The position numbers and the translations under genes were made by a program. From positions 7,417,501 through 7,450,000 of the forward strand of contig CM069765.1 in assembly GCA_036169595.1 (NCBI GenBank): DNA of 32,500 bases, written 5' to 3'. Source of the stretch: Dictyostelium firmibasis. Lineage: Eukaryota > Evosea > Eumycetozoa > Dictyosteliales > Dictyosteliaceae. The notes under the pieces are model-generated. The model ran no database searches, had not been told where the DNA came from, and worked only from the letters and a program-made list of their open reading frames with translations. Positions 10,695-22,672 of this stretch are shown in pieces (position 1 is the stretch's first letter; each line of letters begins with the position of its first letter).

Positions 10695-13235
10695 TTAATT
10701 TTTTTTAAATTTATTAAAGTTACTATTATATTTAACTGATTTTGATTTTAATTTATCAATATGTTTTGAATTATCCATTGATGATTTTGTAGAAATGAAT
10801 AAAAGTTTAAAGATACCTAAATAAATTGGAACTAGACCAAATATGAAAAATGGGAAGAATAAGAAACCCCAATTATTTGAAGCTAAAATGATACCAATGA
10901 ATAAATTTTTCCAACCAATTGACCAAAGTGCCCACCATTCGAATACTAAAAACATTGGATGAGAAACCAAACAAATGATCATCCAAATCAATTTCACAAC
11001 CTTTGATTTAACTTTATTTTCCAATATAAAACTTGTAAAATGTAATGTTGGTAATGATAAAACGATAAATAAACATGTAAATTGATTATTTAACATCATA
11101 CCCATCAATCCTAATAATGCATAATCTATATATTAAAAAAATTATTATTAATAAACCTATTAAAATAATATTATTAAAAATTTAATATTTAATTAAATAC
11201 TTACATAATAATAGAATTGTTTGAGTACCATACCAATCATTTTTATTAAAAGTTGGAAAAGATTTTGATAAAACATTAGTGATATATTTTGAGATTGGTG
11301 ATAAAATGAAAAAGTAAAAAGAAATACACGCAAAAAGATAAGTAAAAGAAAAGAAAATGATTTGGTTCTCTATTGAGTTTGTAATTGATAATGTTGAGAA
11401 TAGATTATTTAAAAATGGTGATGATGTATATAGATTTGCAGGTTGTAAATCATTAGTTGGAATTAAATTGAAAGCCGATAAAAACCATGGTAACAATAGT
11501 ATGGTAGAACAGAATGAAAGTATAGATAAAAACCATGGTAATGATAATAATATTCTAATGGTAATATTCTCAATTGAAATTGATATCGATATCAATTGCA
11601 AGAAAATTCCAACACTAAATACAATTACCGGTAATAATGCTTGACCTAAATCAATGAAAAACACTGCACCTGCCATCATATACCATCTATAACTTTGATG
11701 TAATTGTTCATCTGCATTATGTAAATGTCTAATAACAGTTTCCATAATTCTTCCTAAATTAAAAAATGTTGTATTACTTAATGGTTCTTCATTAAATCTT
11801 TTTTTTTTTTTTTTTTTATTTCAAAATAAAAAAAAGTTAATAATTATTTAAATGTAAATGTTATTTTTAGTAATACTATCTATCTCCATCTCTTTTAATA
11901 TCATACCTTTTAATATTTTTATGAATTTTATGTAATGGTGTATTTAAGAAATCAATGTCCCAAACATTATGAGAATGATCAGTGCTAACACCAACAGAGT
12001 TAATACCATATTGAGTAAAAATGGCATGATTTGAACGTGGTAATGATAGGGCTGAATTCCACATGAAAATCAAGAGGCCATAGAGTGAACCCTCAACTGC
12101 TTCTTGGTCCATATGAGTGTTTATACCAGCGGGTATATCATTGAGGAATGATGTTGTCGTTATAACATTTAGTATATCTAAATTTGATAAACCACCTTTT
12201 AAACCCTCTGGGTACACTAAAATCCTCTCCATATTTTTATTACCAACTCTATCAATTGCAATTGCACCATATATTTGACCTGCTCTTAATAATGTTGATG
12301 CTGTCGTTGTTGTTTTTGGTTGTTGTTGTTGTTGTTGTTGTTGTTTGTTATCTTTTTGATACCTTTGACCAGTCCAACCAACTGGTTTGACACTATAATA
12401 ATCATTTAACCAAACTGATATACCTGAAATATCCATCGAGGTACCACCATTAATTTCACCACCTTCGCTTGTGAAAACATAGATTATGTCTCTTGCTTGC
12501 CATGTGGTATTCTTTAAATACTCTGAAAATCCTATTAAAAATCCAACTGATCCTGCACTGTGCCATTGATCAAAAGATGTTGTCAGTACAAAATTCTCTG
12601 TACCTAATGATCTAATCGCTTTAGATATACCAATTACATTTACTCCTATCCTATCTATTAATTTTATTTAAATTTTAAATTAGAATAATTCTATATATAT
12701 ATATGTATCTATATCTATCTCTCTATCACCTATGTTATGTATTCTTACTAAATGATGAATTAAAAAAATATAGTTGAGTTTCCAAACCTAATTGATCCAA
12801 TTGATCTTTAATCCAATTTGCACTATTTAATGCTTCAATTGATCCTAATGACCTATTCGGGAACTGTATAAACAAATATTATTATATTTTCAATGATAAT
12901 TAGTTAATTATTTGGATTCGTTATTTTATTTTATTTTTATTTAATTTAAATACAAAATATAAAGATAATTATACCATTGTTTTAAAATCATTTGAATAAT
13001 CTACACAAGTATCTGCAAATTGATTGGATATAAATGGGCTAACTGTACATTGTAAATTCTTTTCAGATACATAAGTATGTGAACCGAGAAAAGGAAGAAA
13101 GAAAATCAGAAATATTGACCCTAAATGAACTATTATCGAAAGTATAGATATGATTTTTAAATTTTTTAAAAATGGATATAATATATTAAAGACTTGATAT
13201 CCTGCACTTTCAACCTCTGATACTATTCCCTTCAT
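10695..13235 (-). CDS. gpaa1: GPI transamidase subunit GAA1 (GPAA1)
   Basis: Subunit of the ER-membrane GPI transamidase, which cleaves the C-terminal signal of proproteins and attaches a GPI anchor. Five exons read on the minus strand, 13235..12975, 12863..12749, 12654..11907, 11797..11205 and 11125..10695, give 715 residues, all junctions in frame. The N-terminus has a transmembrane segment (about residues 25-50) followed by a lumenal M28-peptidase-like domain with NVIGISKAIRSLGTENFVLT, WQARDIIYVFTSEGG and NLDILNVI, which match the human GPAA1 pattern. The region NLGRIMETVIRHL then LHQSYRWY corresponds to the conserved LxxLHQSFFxY motif before the C-terminal membrane segments. The exon 3 donor was placed at GTATGA (11906) because only this junction keeps the frame into NLGRIME. 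A run of eight Gln sits in the lumenal domain. The gene is divergent from ATP6AP2. Confidence 0.92.
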
Positions 13236-14198
13236 TATTTATTCTCTTTTTTTTTTTTCCCAAAGTTTTTCTTTACAACTTAATTATTTAATTTTTTTTT
13301 TTTATTATTTTTATTTATTTTTAATTAAAAAAAAAAAAAAAAAAAAAAAGACTTTACACATATAATAGTAGAGCTATTATACTATTGTTGTATTTTATTA
13401 TTATTATTTATTATTATTTATTATATTATTGCATGTACTCTGTTTATTATAATTTGGGTATATTTTTATTTTTTTCAAAATTTTTTTATTTTTTTTAAAA
13501 AAAAAAGGTGAAATTGGCATAAATAAAATATTTTGTTTTTTTTTTTTTTTTTTTTTTATTTTCGGAAATCGAACCTACCTAAAAAAAAAAAAAATGAAAT
13601 GAAAAATAAAATAAAAACTTAGGCATATTTAAACTAGTCTATTTTTTAAATTATTCATAATTAATAAAATAAGTAAAAAAAATAAAAAAAAAAAATAAAA
13701 AAATTAAGAATATGAATAAGGTTCTTAAAATAATATTCAAGTATTTTCAGTATTCAATTTTATTTTGAGAAAAGAGAATAATAAACATAAAATAAAAATA
13801 AAAAAATAAATGGTTAATTTTAATTTATATATTTGATTTTTCCCTTTTTTTTATTTATTTTTTATATCATTGTTTTTTTTTTTATTTTTTTATTTTTTTT
13901 TTATTTTTTTTTTTTTATTTTGTTTTTTTTTATTTTATTTTTTTATTTAGTTAGTTTAAGTTTTAGTTTTAGTTTTTAATATTTCCAGTTATTTGTTTTT
14001 TTAAAATATGTATTAATTTTTTTTTTTTTATTTTTTTTATTTTTATTTTTTTTTTTTTTCATAATGTTTTTCTGTTTGATTTTAGGAAAATGAAAATTAG
14101 TTTGTGTGAAAAATAAAACTAAATTTTTTTTTCTGGGATCACATTCCCTGGTGAAATCGAAAATAAAAAAAATAAAAAAAAATTTTAAAAAAAACTAC

Positions 14199-14229
<31 letters not shown>

Positions 14230-14501
14230 ATTTATTTATTTTCAATTTTTGGTATGTATAAATATTAATTAAATATCCAAAACCTACATCTATAAAATAA
14301 AATACAAAGAGGTAACCAAAAACATTTATTAATTTAAATTCTTTTTGTTTATCTTTTTATTTTTTATTTAAATTTTTTAAATTCTTTTTTTGTCTTTTTT
14401 TTTTATTAAATTTTTTTTTAAATTTTTTTTCATTTTTTTCAAAATTTTTTTTTTATAACACTCCATTAGTTTTTTGTGTATATATATATATATATTTAAA
14501 A
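13236..14501. promoter_or_regulatory. Divergent promoter region between GAA1 and ATP6AP2
   Basis: About 1.27 kb of A and T runs separating two divergent genes, so it should hold both promoters. Two patches stand out from the filler: 13556-13582, with TTCGGAAATCGAACCTACCT, and 14131-14166, with CTGGGATCACATTCCCTGG followed by TGAAATCG. The second patch contains GGGA and TCCC able to pair across six bases. A TATATATATATATATT stretch lies just before the ATP6AP2 start. No gene is seen; assigning specific factors is not possible from sequence alone. Confidence 0.45.
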
Positions 14502-16298
14502 ATGAGAGTTATTTTATTAGTTTTAATGGCAATCATTGCCGTATCATATGCCTCCACTAACTTTGTTGATAACAGAAGTGGTCATATCGTTATTAAACCA
14601 ACTGAAGTATGTAGATTTAGCGAATGAATAAAAAAAAAATATGATTATAAAAATTTTATTTGTTTATTTATTTTTATTAATATTTTGTTATTTTTTTAAT
14701 AGTCTGAAAACTCAAAATTATTCTTAAAAGGTTCAGCTTTTGGTAAAGCTTCTCTTAAAAATATTAAAGATGTTCAAGTTTCAAATATCATCACCCACAT
14801 TATGGGTCTTTTACCATTAAACAACGAAGAAGTTTCAGATCTCCCAGCTTCTTCAATCTTTAACAAACCAAGATTAAATTTATTCTTCTCAGTTGAATCA
14901 GTTTCAAGTGGTATGTTTTATTATATATATATATATCAAAATCAATTTTTTTTTTTTTTTTAATTAGAACTAAAATAATATTAATTATTATTATTTTTTT
15001 TATTATTAGATGATTTAGTAAACTCTAAAATTTTCAATTCAGAGTCAATGATTTCAATTGAAAAAACTTTCACTCCACAAGATTTAATTTCTGAATTAAC
15101 CACCATTGTTACTGGTGTTACACCAAATGTTCATGGTATTGTTTCATCCAATTGGATCAATCCATCAAATGGCCACAAAGTTCATGCCTATGAGAAATCA
15201 ACTCAATCATCAGCTGCCAACATTGCCTACTTGGCCAACGCAAGTTTCAATGGTAAATCAATGATCATTTCATCATCTGCCGATAAGAAATCTGCCACCG
15301 CTACTGGTATTCACACTGGCGTCTCAAGTCTCTATCAAGATGCCGATATTTACACCTACAGTGTTCGTCCATCTGGTGCCGTTTTACCAGTTGCTGGTTC
15401 AAATGCTAACAAGAAGTTATCATTAAACAACAACCAAGTTGAAACTATCATCTACAGCAAGGAATTCCAACAATTTGTTTTACCAGCAGGTTGGAAAGCC
15501 ACTTTCTCTCGTGGTATCTTCACCATTGTCGACGAAAAAGGTAACACCAACAAGATTGATTTCGATCAACACGAAACTGGTTCATTCCTCACTGAATTAG
15601 TCACCGTTTTCAATATTGTCAAGACTATTAAATCTGATGATCACTTCAAAGCCTTAGCTGCCGACTCAATCCCAGATTTCATTTCATTCGATTTTGCCGC
15701 CATCTCAAGAGTTCGTGAATCTGAAGGTGCCAACTCTGTTGCCTACAAATTTGCTTTGGCTTTAGTTGAACAAACCATCCAATCAACCATCACCCAATTA
15801 TCTGGTGTCTATGGTGATCGTGTTGCTTGTGAGATCGTTGCTCTCGCTCCAAAACACGCTTTCACTGAGGAACAAATCGAAATACTCGGAGAAATCGTTG
15901 GTGAACATACTCATGACATCACTGAAACTCTTCCACACATTTACGTCTTACCACGTAGCATTGAAAAAGTTGATGACATTTACCAACAAATTCAACAATC
16001 CTCTGCCTTATCTAAGCTCTCTGCCGAACGTTTTGATCACAGTCTTCCAGTTTCATTCCTTTCTCTCGTTGATAGCGCTGAACCAACAGGTGACTCCTCA
16101 GATTCATCATCATCATCATCAGTCGATCCAATTATTGCTTCTGAAAACACCAACAGAATCGCTGCTTTCCAAATTTTTGTCTTCTTCCCAATCGTTTTTG
16201 TATTATTTGTTGGTGGTGGTATCTTATACATTATGAAAATCAGTTTCAATGCTCAATCAGATACTTTATTATATCGTTCATCTCAACGTCAATATTAA
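14502..16298 (+). CDS. atp6ap2: V-ATPase accessory protein 2 / renin receptor homologue
   Basis: Type I membrane protein that in other eukaryotes assists assembly of the proton-pumping V-ATPase in the ER and travels to endolysosomes. Three exons (14502..14606, 14703..14910, 15010..16298) give 533 residues. A signal peptide (MRVILLVLMAIIAVSYA) is followed by HIVIKP and then LKNIKDVQVSNIITHIMGL, aligning with the human segment VVFRNG...IPDVAALSMGF. The domain before the membrane has SIPDFISFDFAAISRV, FALALVEQTIQSTITQLSG and VYGDRVACEIVAL, matching the human LPDIYSLEVAGLDEL, ILVDALQKF and YGGNAVVELV. One transmembrane helix (about 488-513) and a short tail with DTLLYRSSQ, like the human DSIIYRMTNQ, complete it. 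A Ser-rich linker precedes the helix. GC is clearly higher than in neighbouring genes, suggesting high expression. Confidence 0.88.
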
Positions 16299-16494
16299 AT
16301 TCCTTTTTTTATTTTCATAAAAAAATAATAAAAAAATAAAATAAAATTTCAAAAAAATTCAAAAATATTCGTTTTTTTTTTTTTACCTTTTTTTTTTTTT
16401 TTTTTTTTTTTTCATTCGTTTTTCGTTTAATTCAAAACTAGTAATAAATTTCTTGATAGCAGATTCAAGTAAAAATTAATAAATAAATAAAAAA

Positions 16495-17517
16495 ATGAGA
16501 AAAACAGTTAGAAAAAATAAACAAATCAAAAGAGAATTGGCTTTATTAGAAAAAGAAAAAGAAGAGATTGCAGCAATTAATAAAGTTTCAAAAACAGTAG
16601 AACACAAACAAACTGTTAATTCGAATTGGAATAGTACAAAAGAAAAGATTAAAGGTAAAAATAGTGCCTATCAAAAGAAAAAAGAAGCAAAATTAAAACT
16701 AAAATCACCAACTCCTTATACAAGTACAAAAGCAATCGAAGATAAAAAACCATATATTAAAGATTTTAATCAATTATGTCAAGAACATAATATAGTCCCC
16801 CCAAAAAATGATAATTTAGTTTCGCCAACTCAAAAAGAAATTGATACTTTGTATGTTTTGTATTTATATTTATTAATATTTATATTTGTTTTTATTTTTA
16901 TTTTTACTCTTTTTATATATTAATACATTTTCTTTATTTTTTATTTTTATTTTCAACAATAAAGAAATGAAACATCAAAGTTTTTCTCAATTGATTGTAA
17001 GATTATAGAGACTGAAGGTAATAAGAGTACATTAGGTAAAGTTTGCATAGCAAATCAAAATGGTGAAGTTATTTATGAGAAAATCGTTAAACCAATGGAA
17101 AAAATTGTAGATTTTAGAACTAAATTCACTGGTTTAACCAGAGATAAAATTCAAAAAGAAGGTACAGATTTTTTACAAGTTCAAAAGGAAGTAGAAAAGA
17201 TTTTAAGACACAAAATTTTAGTTGGTCATGATTTAGTAGAAGATTTAAAGAATCTAAAATTAGCACATAAAAAAAAATTATTAAGAGATGGAACTCAATT
17301 CACTAAATTTTTTAATCCAAATACAAACTCTGAGGATTCTTTGAAATCAATCGCAAAACGTGAATTAAATTTCTCACCTGATAATTGGGATATAAATGGC
17401 AAAAGAGATACTATAATTAATACCATTTTATATAAAAAAAACCATAAGGAATGGGAATCATTTATTAATAATAAGTTTTATGGTCAACCAAATACAACCA
17501 ATGATATTAAAAAATAA
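16495..17517 (+). CDS. rexo4: REXO4-type DEDDh exonuclease-fold protein, probably inactive
   Basis: Two exons, 16495..16850 and 16965..17517, give 302 residues; the intron is gtatgt..aaag. The N-terminal 118 residues are basic and coiled-coil-like. The exonuclease fold follows with the REXO4 landmarks: FFSIDCK (family AIDCEM), GKVCIAN, VDFRTKFTGLTRDKI (family DYRTxxSGI), ILVGHDLVEDLKNL (family VGHxLxxDLxxL), LLRDGTQF and EDSLKSIAKREL. D129, D212 and D267 fit three DEDDh acidic positions. The Glu after Asp129 (DxE) is Lys131, and the His expected five residues before D267 is Ile262. Both are needed for two-metal catalysis in the family, so this looks like a pseudoenzyme or diverged paralogue. 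REXO4 proteins act in nucleolar pre-rRNA processing; a similar location is an inference. Confidence 0.8.
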
Positions 17518-17578
17518 AAACTCACAGTTTTTTATTACTTTTATCCAATTTTATTTTTTTATTATTATTATTATTATA

Positions 17579-17619
<41 letters not shown>

Positions 17620-17910
17620 CATTATTATTATCATTATTATTATCATTATTATTATCATTATTATTGTCATTATTATATTATTTTTATATTATTTTTACAG
17701 TGCATTTAAAAAATAATTCCTACCCTTTTAGAATATTTTTTTAATTATCCACCCTAAAATTTCTTTATTTTAATGGTTTTTGTAGGTGTTGTTTATGTGG
17801 TTGGTGTTAATTAAAAATAGTGATTTGGTACTTGTACCAACATTAAAAAAAATACATTTTGCAAAATAGATGAAATTTTTTTGAGCTATTTTTTTTTAAA
17901 ATCATAGAAT
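17518..17910. other. Intergenic spacer with ATT/ATTATC microsatellite
   Basis: After the REXO4-like stop, 17561-17680 is an ATT repeat whose second half is a higher-order unit ATTATTATTATC. From 17690 to 17910 the sequence is mixed but without a gene. The last 20 bases form the 5' flank of the tRNA. Confidence 0.7.
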
Positions 17911-18006
17911 GGGGATGTAGCTCATATGGTAGAGCGTATGGTTTGCATAAACAGCAACGATAATCAGAGTTCCATAAGGTAAAGGGATCGATACCCTTCT
18001 TCTCCA
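17911..18006 (+). tRNA. tRNA-Ala (anticodon TGC) with 23-nt intron
   Basis: The cloverleaf can be drawn completely. Acceptor GGGGATG (17911-17917) pairs with CTTCTCC (17999-18005), with G3.U70, the alanine identity pair, and one T6/T67 mismatch; A is the discriminator. The D arm is GCTC / GAGC with loop ATATGGTA. The anticodon stem is TATGG (17937-17941) / CCATA (17972-17976), with anticodon TGC at 17944-17946. The T arm is AAGGG / CCCTT with loop ATCGATA, as in plant and animal Ala tRNAs. The canonical intron position after base 37 holds 23 bases (17948-17970). TTTT at 18009-18012 can end Pol III transcription. Confidence 0.93.
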
Positions 18007-18029
18007 AGTTTTGTCAGCACCTCAATTGT

Positions 18030-19331
18030 GATCGCGGGATCGACTCTCGGAAATATCAATCGTTCTTTGGTTTCTCTTGGCCGATTTATTAGGATTTTTA
18101 TTTGTAATCTTGTCGAGCTTCACTATGAGTCTTGTGTTTCATTTTTTGATTTTCAAAGGCTTTATCATTTTTACTGATATAGTAGTACGAAGCGATCTTA
18201 CCATCAAAAATACCTCTTTTTAATAGTCTACCATAAAGTGAGTATTCATCTACTTGAATATTTATATAGTCGAGTTATCACCTGTGCTACCTTCAATGCT
18301 GAATTAAAAGAATAGTTTGATAGCTCAATATAATACTTCAAAATATCAAATTAATCCTTCCTCTTTAAACAGCATACGCAATATTTGATTCTTTTTCTTA
18401 TAAAGTCACATTAATTGATGAAAATCCCTGAATAGATTTTATCGATTAACAATACCATAAACCGAAACAATTACACCAATTGGATATCCGAAACCAAGTA
18501 AATCTATTTCTCAAACATATGTAAAGTTCATTTCTGGAGGTGTATCATCAAATTCTGGATGTCAAAACATTCTGTATTGGTTTGATAAATGGTTTTGTTT
18601 TCCAAGTACTTTATGAAAGGATTGGAGGAATCAAATTCATTTGGAATTTGATCATTGCTATACCTTGAATAACGACCCATTGTGTCATTTAGGTATACAT
18701 CAGTAATTACATATTTTTGGTTTTAAAGGTAGAAATTTTTAAAACAAATATGATAAACACTATTATAATTATTTCCTAAAATTAAATCATTTGACTTAAT
18801 TTCAATTTCGTATAGTAGTGATCAATTAAACCTCAAGCTGTAAATAAACCATATCCAAAACCATTATATAAATCTTCAATTTCAATTGTCCACCGATGCA
18901 TTTGCCTTTGGAATCTTTATTTAATTGTTCTAATATAAGCCATAATAATCCATATCTTTTAAACTAAACAATATTAAAAAATAAAAATTTTAATAATAAA
19001 AAGCATATTGATATTATTTATACATACTCATTGAGGTTACAATTTAGTTACAATATTTACATAGGCTATGTCAATTTTTTCCTTTGGATTTTTTTATAAA
19101 TTTCTTTTTTATTTTTATTTTTTTGTTTTTTTTAACATCAACATCCTAATTTTAGTTTAAGAAGCTACTTTTACACTTTGAAAATTGTGAAAAAAAATAA
19201 AAATAAAAAAAATAATTAAAAATTAAAAATTTATTAGAGAATCTTTTTCTTTTAAATGTGATAGTTGTATTGAAAATATTAAAAAAATGAAATAAATTTT
19301 TTAAAAAAATATTGTTTCTCATTATTATTAA

Positions 19332-19380
<49 letters not shown>

Positions 19381-19570
19381 AATAAATGTAAAACCATACC
19401 TACTATAGGAATTACAGAATATATAAAGTCTATCAAATAATTTTAAAAAAAAAAAACAAAGGTGAAAAATAAAAAGAAAGAAAAAAAAAATGTTTTCATA
19501 GTTGTATCTTTAAAAATTGCAAGATATCCCATCAAGATATTTTGAAATGACCATTAAAAAAAAAGAAAAT
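18030..19570 (-). pseudogene. Decayed multi-exon gene of unknown family, abutting the tRNA
   Basis: The minus strand from about 19110 to 18030 is clearly less AT-rich than its surroundings and reads as broken protein in shifting frames. Recognisable stretches in order are KEKIDIAYVNIVTKL, then an intron-like interval (GTATGT at about 19025 to TTGTTTAG at about 18966), then KRYGLLWLILEQLNKDSKGK, DLYNGFGYGLFTA, MGRYSRYSNDQIPNEF, LENKTIYQTNTECFDIQ, FGYPIGVIVSVYGIVN and finally VDEYSLYGRLLKRGIFDGKI. Weaker coding-like patches near 19380-19436 and 19500-19570 may be its first exons. Several frame changes and stops interrupt it. The retained intron argues that it is a decayed host gene copied as DNA and not a reverse-transcribed copy. 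I do not recognise the family and see no reverse transcriptase or transposase motif. Confidence 0.55.
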
Positions 19571-20119
19571 ATTAAACCTTAATATATTTTATTTTATTTT
19601 TTTAAAAAATCAAAAAACCATTTGTTGTTATTATTTGTGAATTAAAAAAAAACAAAATTTTATTTGAAACAGTGGAGGTTTGATATTAAAAAGAATGATT
19701 TTTCATTAAATATTTGAAAAAAATTTGGTTGGAAATGAATTAAAAAAAATAATACATCAATAATTAAAAAAAAAAAATTTTAAAAAAAATATCTATAAAA
19801 TCCCAATTCAGATAAACACAATGATAAGTGTCTGTCAAATAGAAATCTTTTGTGTTTTTTTTTTTTTTTTTATTTTTATTTTTCAAAAAACAAAAATAAA
19901 TAAAATAAAAAAATTACAAACACATATTTTATATATATATATTATTTATATAAACATAAAATTCACACTATATATATATATATATATCCTATTATTACTA
20001 AGTATCTTTATTAATTCTCCTAAATGGCAACTATCCCATTGTTTAGTACAAGTAAATAAATTTGACTTCGCACCATATATATAACAGATACATAATAAAT
20101 ACATACCCAACAAATATTT

Positions 20120-20166
<47 letters not shown>

Positions 20167-20582
20167 TGAGCACAATAATAATGTTTGTAAAAAAAATAAA
20201 CAAAAAAAAAATAAAATAAAAATAAAAATAAAAAAAAAATAAAAAAGAAAAATTATACCACACCAGGTTGGAATTAACAATGGTTAAATAAAGAGAAAAA
20301 TAATTTGACACATACAAAAGGTCTCAATTAATTTAATAATAATACAAATAAAAAGAACAGACAATTTCCCAATTCGAAAAAAAAAGATTTTTTGATAAAA
20401 GACAACAAAAAAAAAAATTTAAAAAAAATAAAATGAAAAAATAAAAAAATAAAAAAAATATATTTTTTTTTAAAAAAAAAAAATTTTATAAGATAATTTT
20501 TCTGCAAAGATATCACCTAAAAAAAAAAGTTTTTTTTTTTTTTGTTATTAAATTTAATTTATCAAAACAATAGCAATAAAAA

Positions 20583-20634
<52 letters not shown>

Positions 20635-20652
20635 AACCAATACATTCTTGTA

Positions 20653-20683
<31 letters not shown>

Positions 20684-20797
20684 CAATAATATCATCTCTT
20701 TATTAATATAAATTAAAAAAAAAAAAAAAAATTTTAATATCTTGATCACACACTTTTATCTCACTATTTTTTTTTTTCTCTTTATAATATATAAATC

Positions 20798-20831
<34 letters not shown>

Positions 20832-21124
20832 CTCCTTTGACACACAATAATATTTATTTCGAAGCACACACAAACCCACATAATTATCAAAATCAAAGCA
20901 CTCAAAATTTTGATTCCCTTATTAAATACTCCCAGCATAAACCTTACAAAAAAAAAAAAAAACTTTATTTATTTTTTATTTTTTTTTTTATATTTTTTTT
21001 TATTTTTTTCTTAATTGTATTTTTTATTTTTTATTTTTTTTTTTTTTAATTTTACACTTAAATTTACAAACATCCACACACCTTAATATCATTAAAACAC
21101 TTATTCATTGAGCTTTTAAAATAG

Positions 21125-21156
<32 letters not shown>

Positions 21157-21573
21157 GAGAAAAAAAAAAAAAATTCCAATTGGAAGCAATAAAATTTTTT
21201 ATTTCTATATTTATTCATTTTATTTATAGATAAATTTTTATTTATATTTATAATTTAACATTTAAAATTTAAATTTAAATTTAAAATTTAAATTCTTATT
21301 TTAAAAAAAAAATATAAAAAAAAAAAATAAAAAAAAAAAATAATAATAATTAAAATAAAACCCCCACAACAGTATTTGTAAATACTATCACTTCTATCAC
21401 CCCCCCTCATCAACAAATAACGCTCAGATAAAAAATATTAAATAAAAAAAATAATAAAATAAAAAATAGAACAAAAAAAAAAAAATAAAAAATAAAAAAA
21501 AAAAAGAAATCAAATAATTGTATAAGTGCATATTTTATATAGAATACATAATAAATAAAAAAAATATTAAAAA
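19571..21573. other. Long AT-rich intergenic region before the kelch gene
   Basis: About 2 kb of homopolymers and simple repeats: a TA repeat at 19966-19988, a T run at 20121-20164, an AAT/ATA repeat at 20587-20630 and A/T runs throughout. Patches of mixed sequence occur at 20020-20110, 20840-20945 and 21355-21430. The last two are rich in C on the plus strand (ACACACAAACCCACAT, CATCCACACACC, ATCACCCCCCCTCATC), as expected for the promoter and leader of the kelch gene that follows. No gene could be supported. Confidence 0.5.
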
Positions 21574-21789
21574 ATGGGTGCCAATCTAAGTGTTTTCCAA
21601 AGTCACTGTAAAAAGAATAAAATTTCCCAAAATAGTAAAAAGAATCCCGATAATAATTTAAATATTAAAGTATATTATTCTGTCAAAACTAACAAAGATC
21701 AAAATAAAGATAATTATGATAATTTTCGTAGAGATGAACATGTAAATTTAAATAACAATAATGATAATAATAATAATAATAATAATCTC

Positions 21790-21821
<32 letters not shown>

Positions 21822-22186
21822 TAATAATAATAACAATAATAATATTAATAATAATAATATTATTATTAACAATAATAATTCAAATAATTCAAATAAGAAA
21901 TCAACTATCGAAACAACATTATCAAGTTGGAAAAATAGCTATAGTAATAATTCAATCAATCATAGTAGTAATAATGAAAATGAAAGGAATAAAATTTTAA
22001 AGGATTCAAGTAATTATAGCTTTTATAATTGGAGACAAATTGGTGAAGATGATTTACAAGATGGAAAACCGCCATCATGTAGATACGCTCATACAATGAC
22101 TGCAATTGGAACAAAGATTTATATATTTGGTGGTTATAATGGTGTTTATTTAAATGATGTCCATTGTTTTGATACCAGTAAGTATA

Positions 22187-22240
<54 letters not shown>

Positions 22241-22621
22241 TTATTTATTTATTTATTACAGTAACTAAAAAATGGAGTTTAATTCAAACTACAGGACCAA
22301 CACCAATAAAGAGAGCATTTCATAGTTCATGGGTGTATGGTAAAAAACTATATATATATGCAGGATTTAATGGTAAATTAATATTGAATGATCTTTATTC
22401 ATTGGATATCGATAGTATGGAATGGAAATTTGAGATCACTGGTGGTGTTCAACCAAAACCTAGATTTGAGCATACAACATCCTTAATTGGAAATTCGATT
22501 TATTTATTTGGTGGAGCAAATGATAGTAATTGGTTATCTGATATACATATTTTAAATTTAGAGGACAAACAATGGAGATCTATTACAACGCCAACAAATA
22601 TAATTGATAGTAATAATATAA

Positions 22622-22672
<51 letters not shown>

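Noticed and set aside
11876-11906. Extension of GAA1 exon 3 to a donor at 11876 (TA|GTATTA)
   Set aside because: It cannot be joined in frame to any acceptor upstream of NLGRIME without creating a stop; the GTATGA donor at 11906 can.
18030-19110. A tRNA-targeting retroelement remnant next to tRNA-Ala
   Set aside because: The position fits, but no reverse transcriptase, integrase, gag-like or terminal-repeat signature is visible and an intron appears to be retained; a decayed host gene explains it better. Not fully excluded.
19946-20110. Coding-like minus-strand stretch TKQWDSCHLGELIKILSNNR
   Set aside because: Both strands are open here over a short distance, the flanks are TA and T repeats, and no splice context or start supports a gene.
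20837-20945. Plus-strand open stretch THNNIYFEAHTNPHNYQNQS
   Set aside because: Composition is typical of an untranslated leader (C- and A-rich); no ATG in a good context and no in-frame link to the kelch gene 600 bases downstream.
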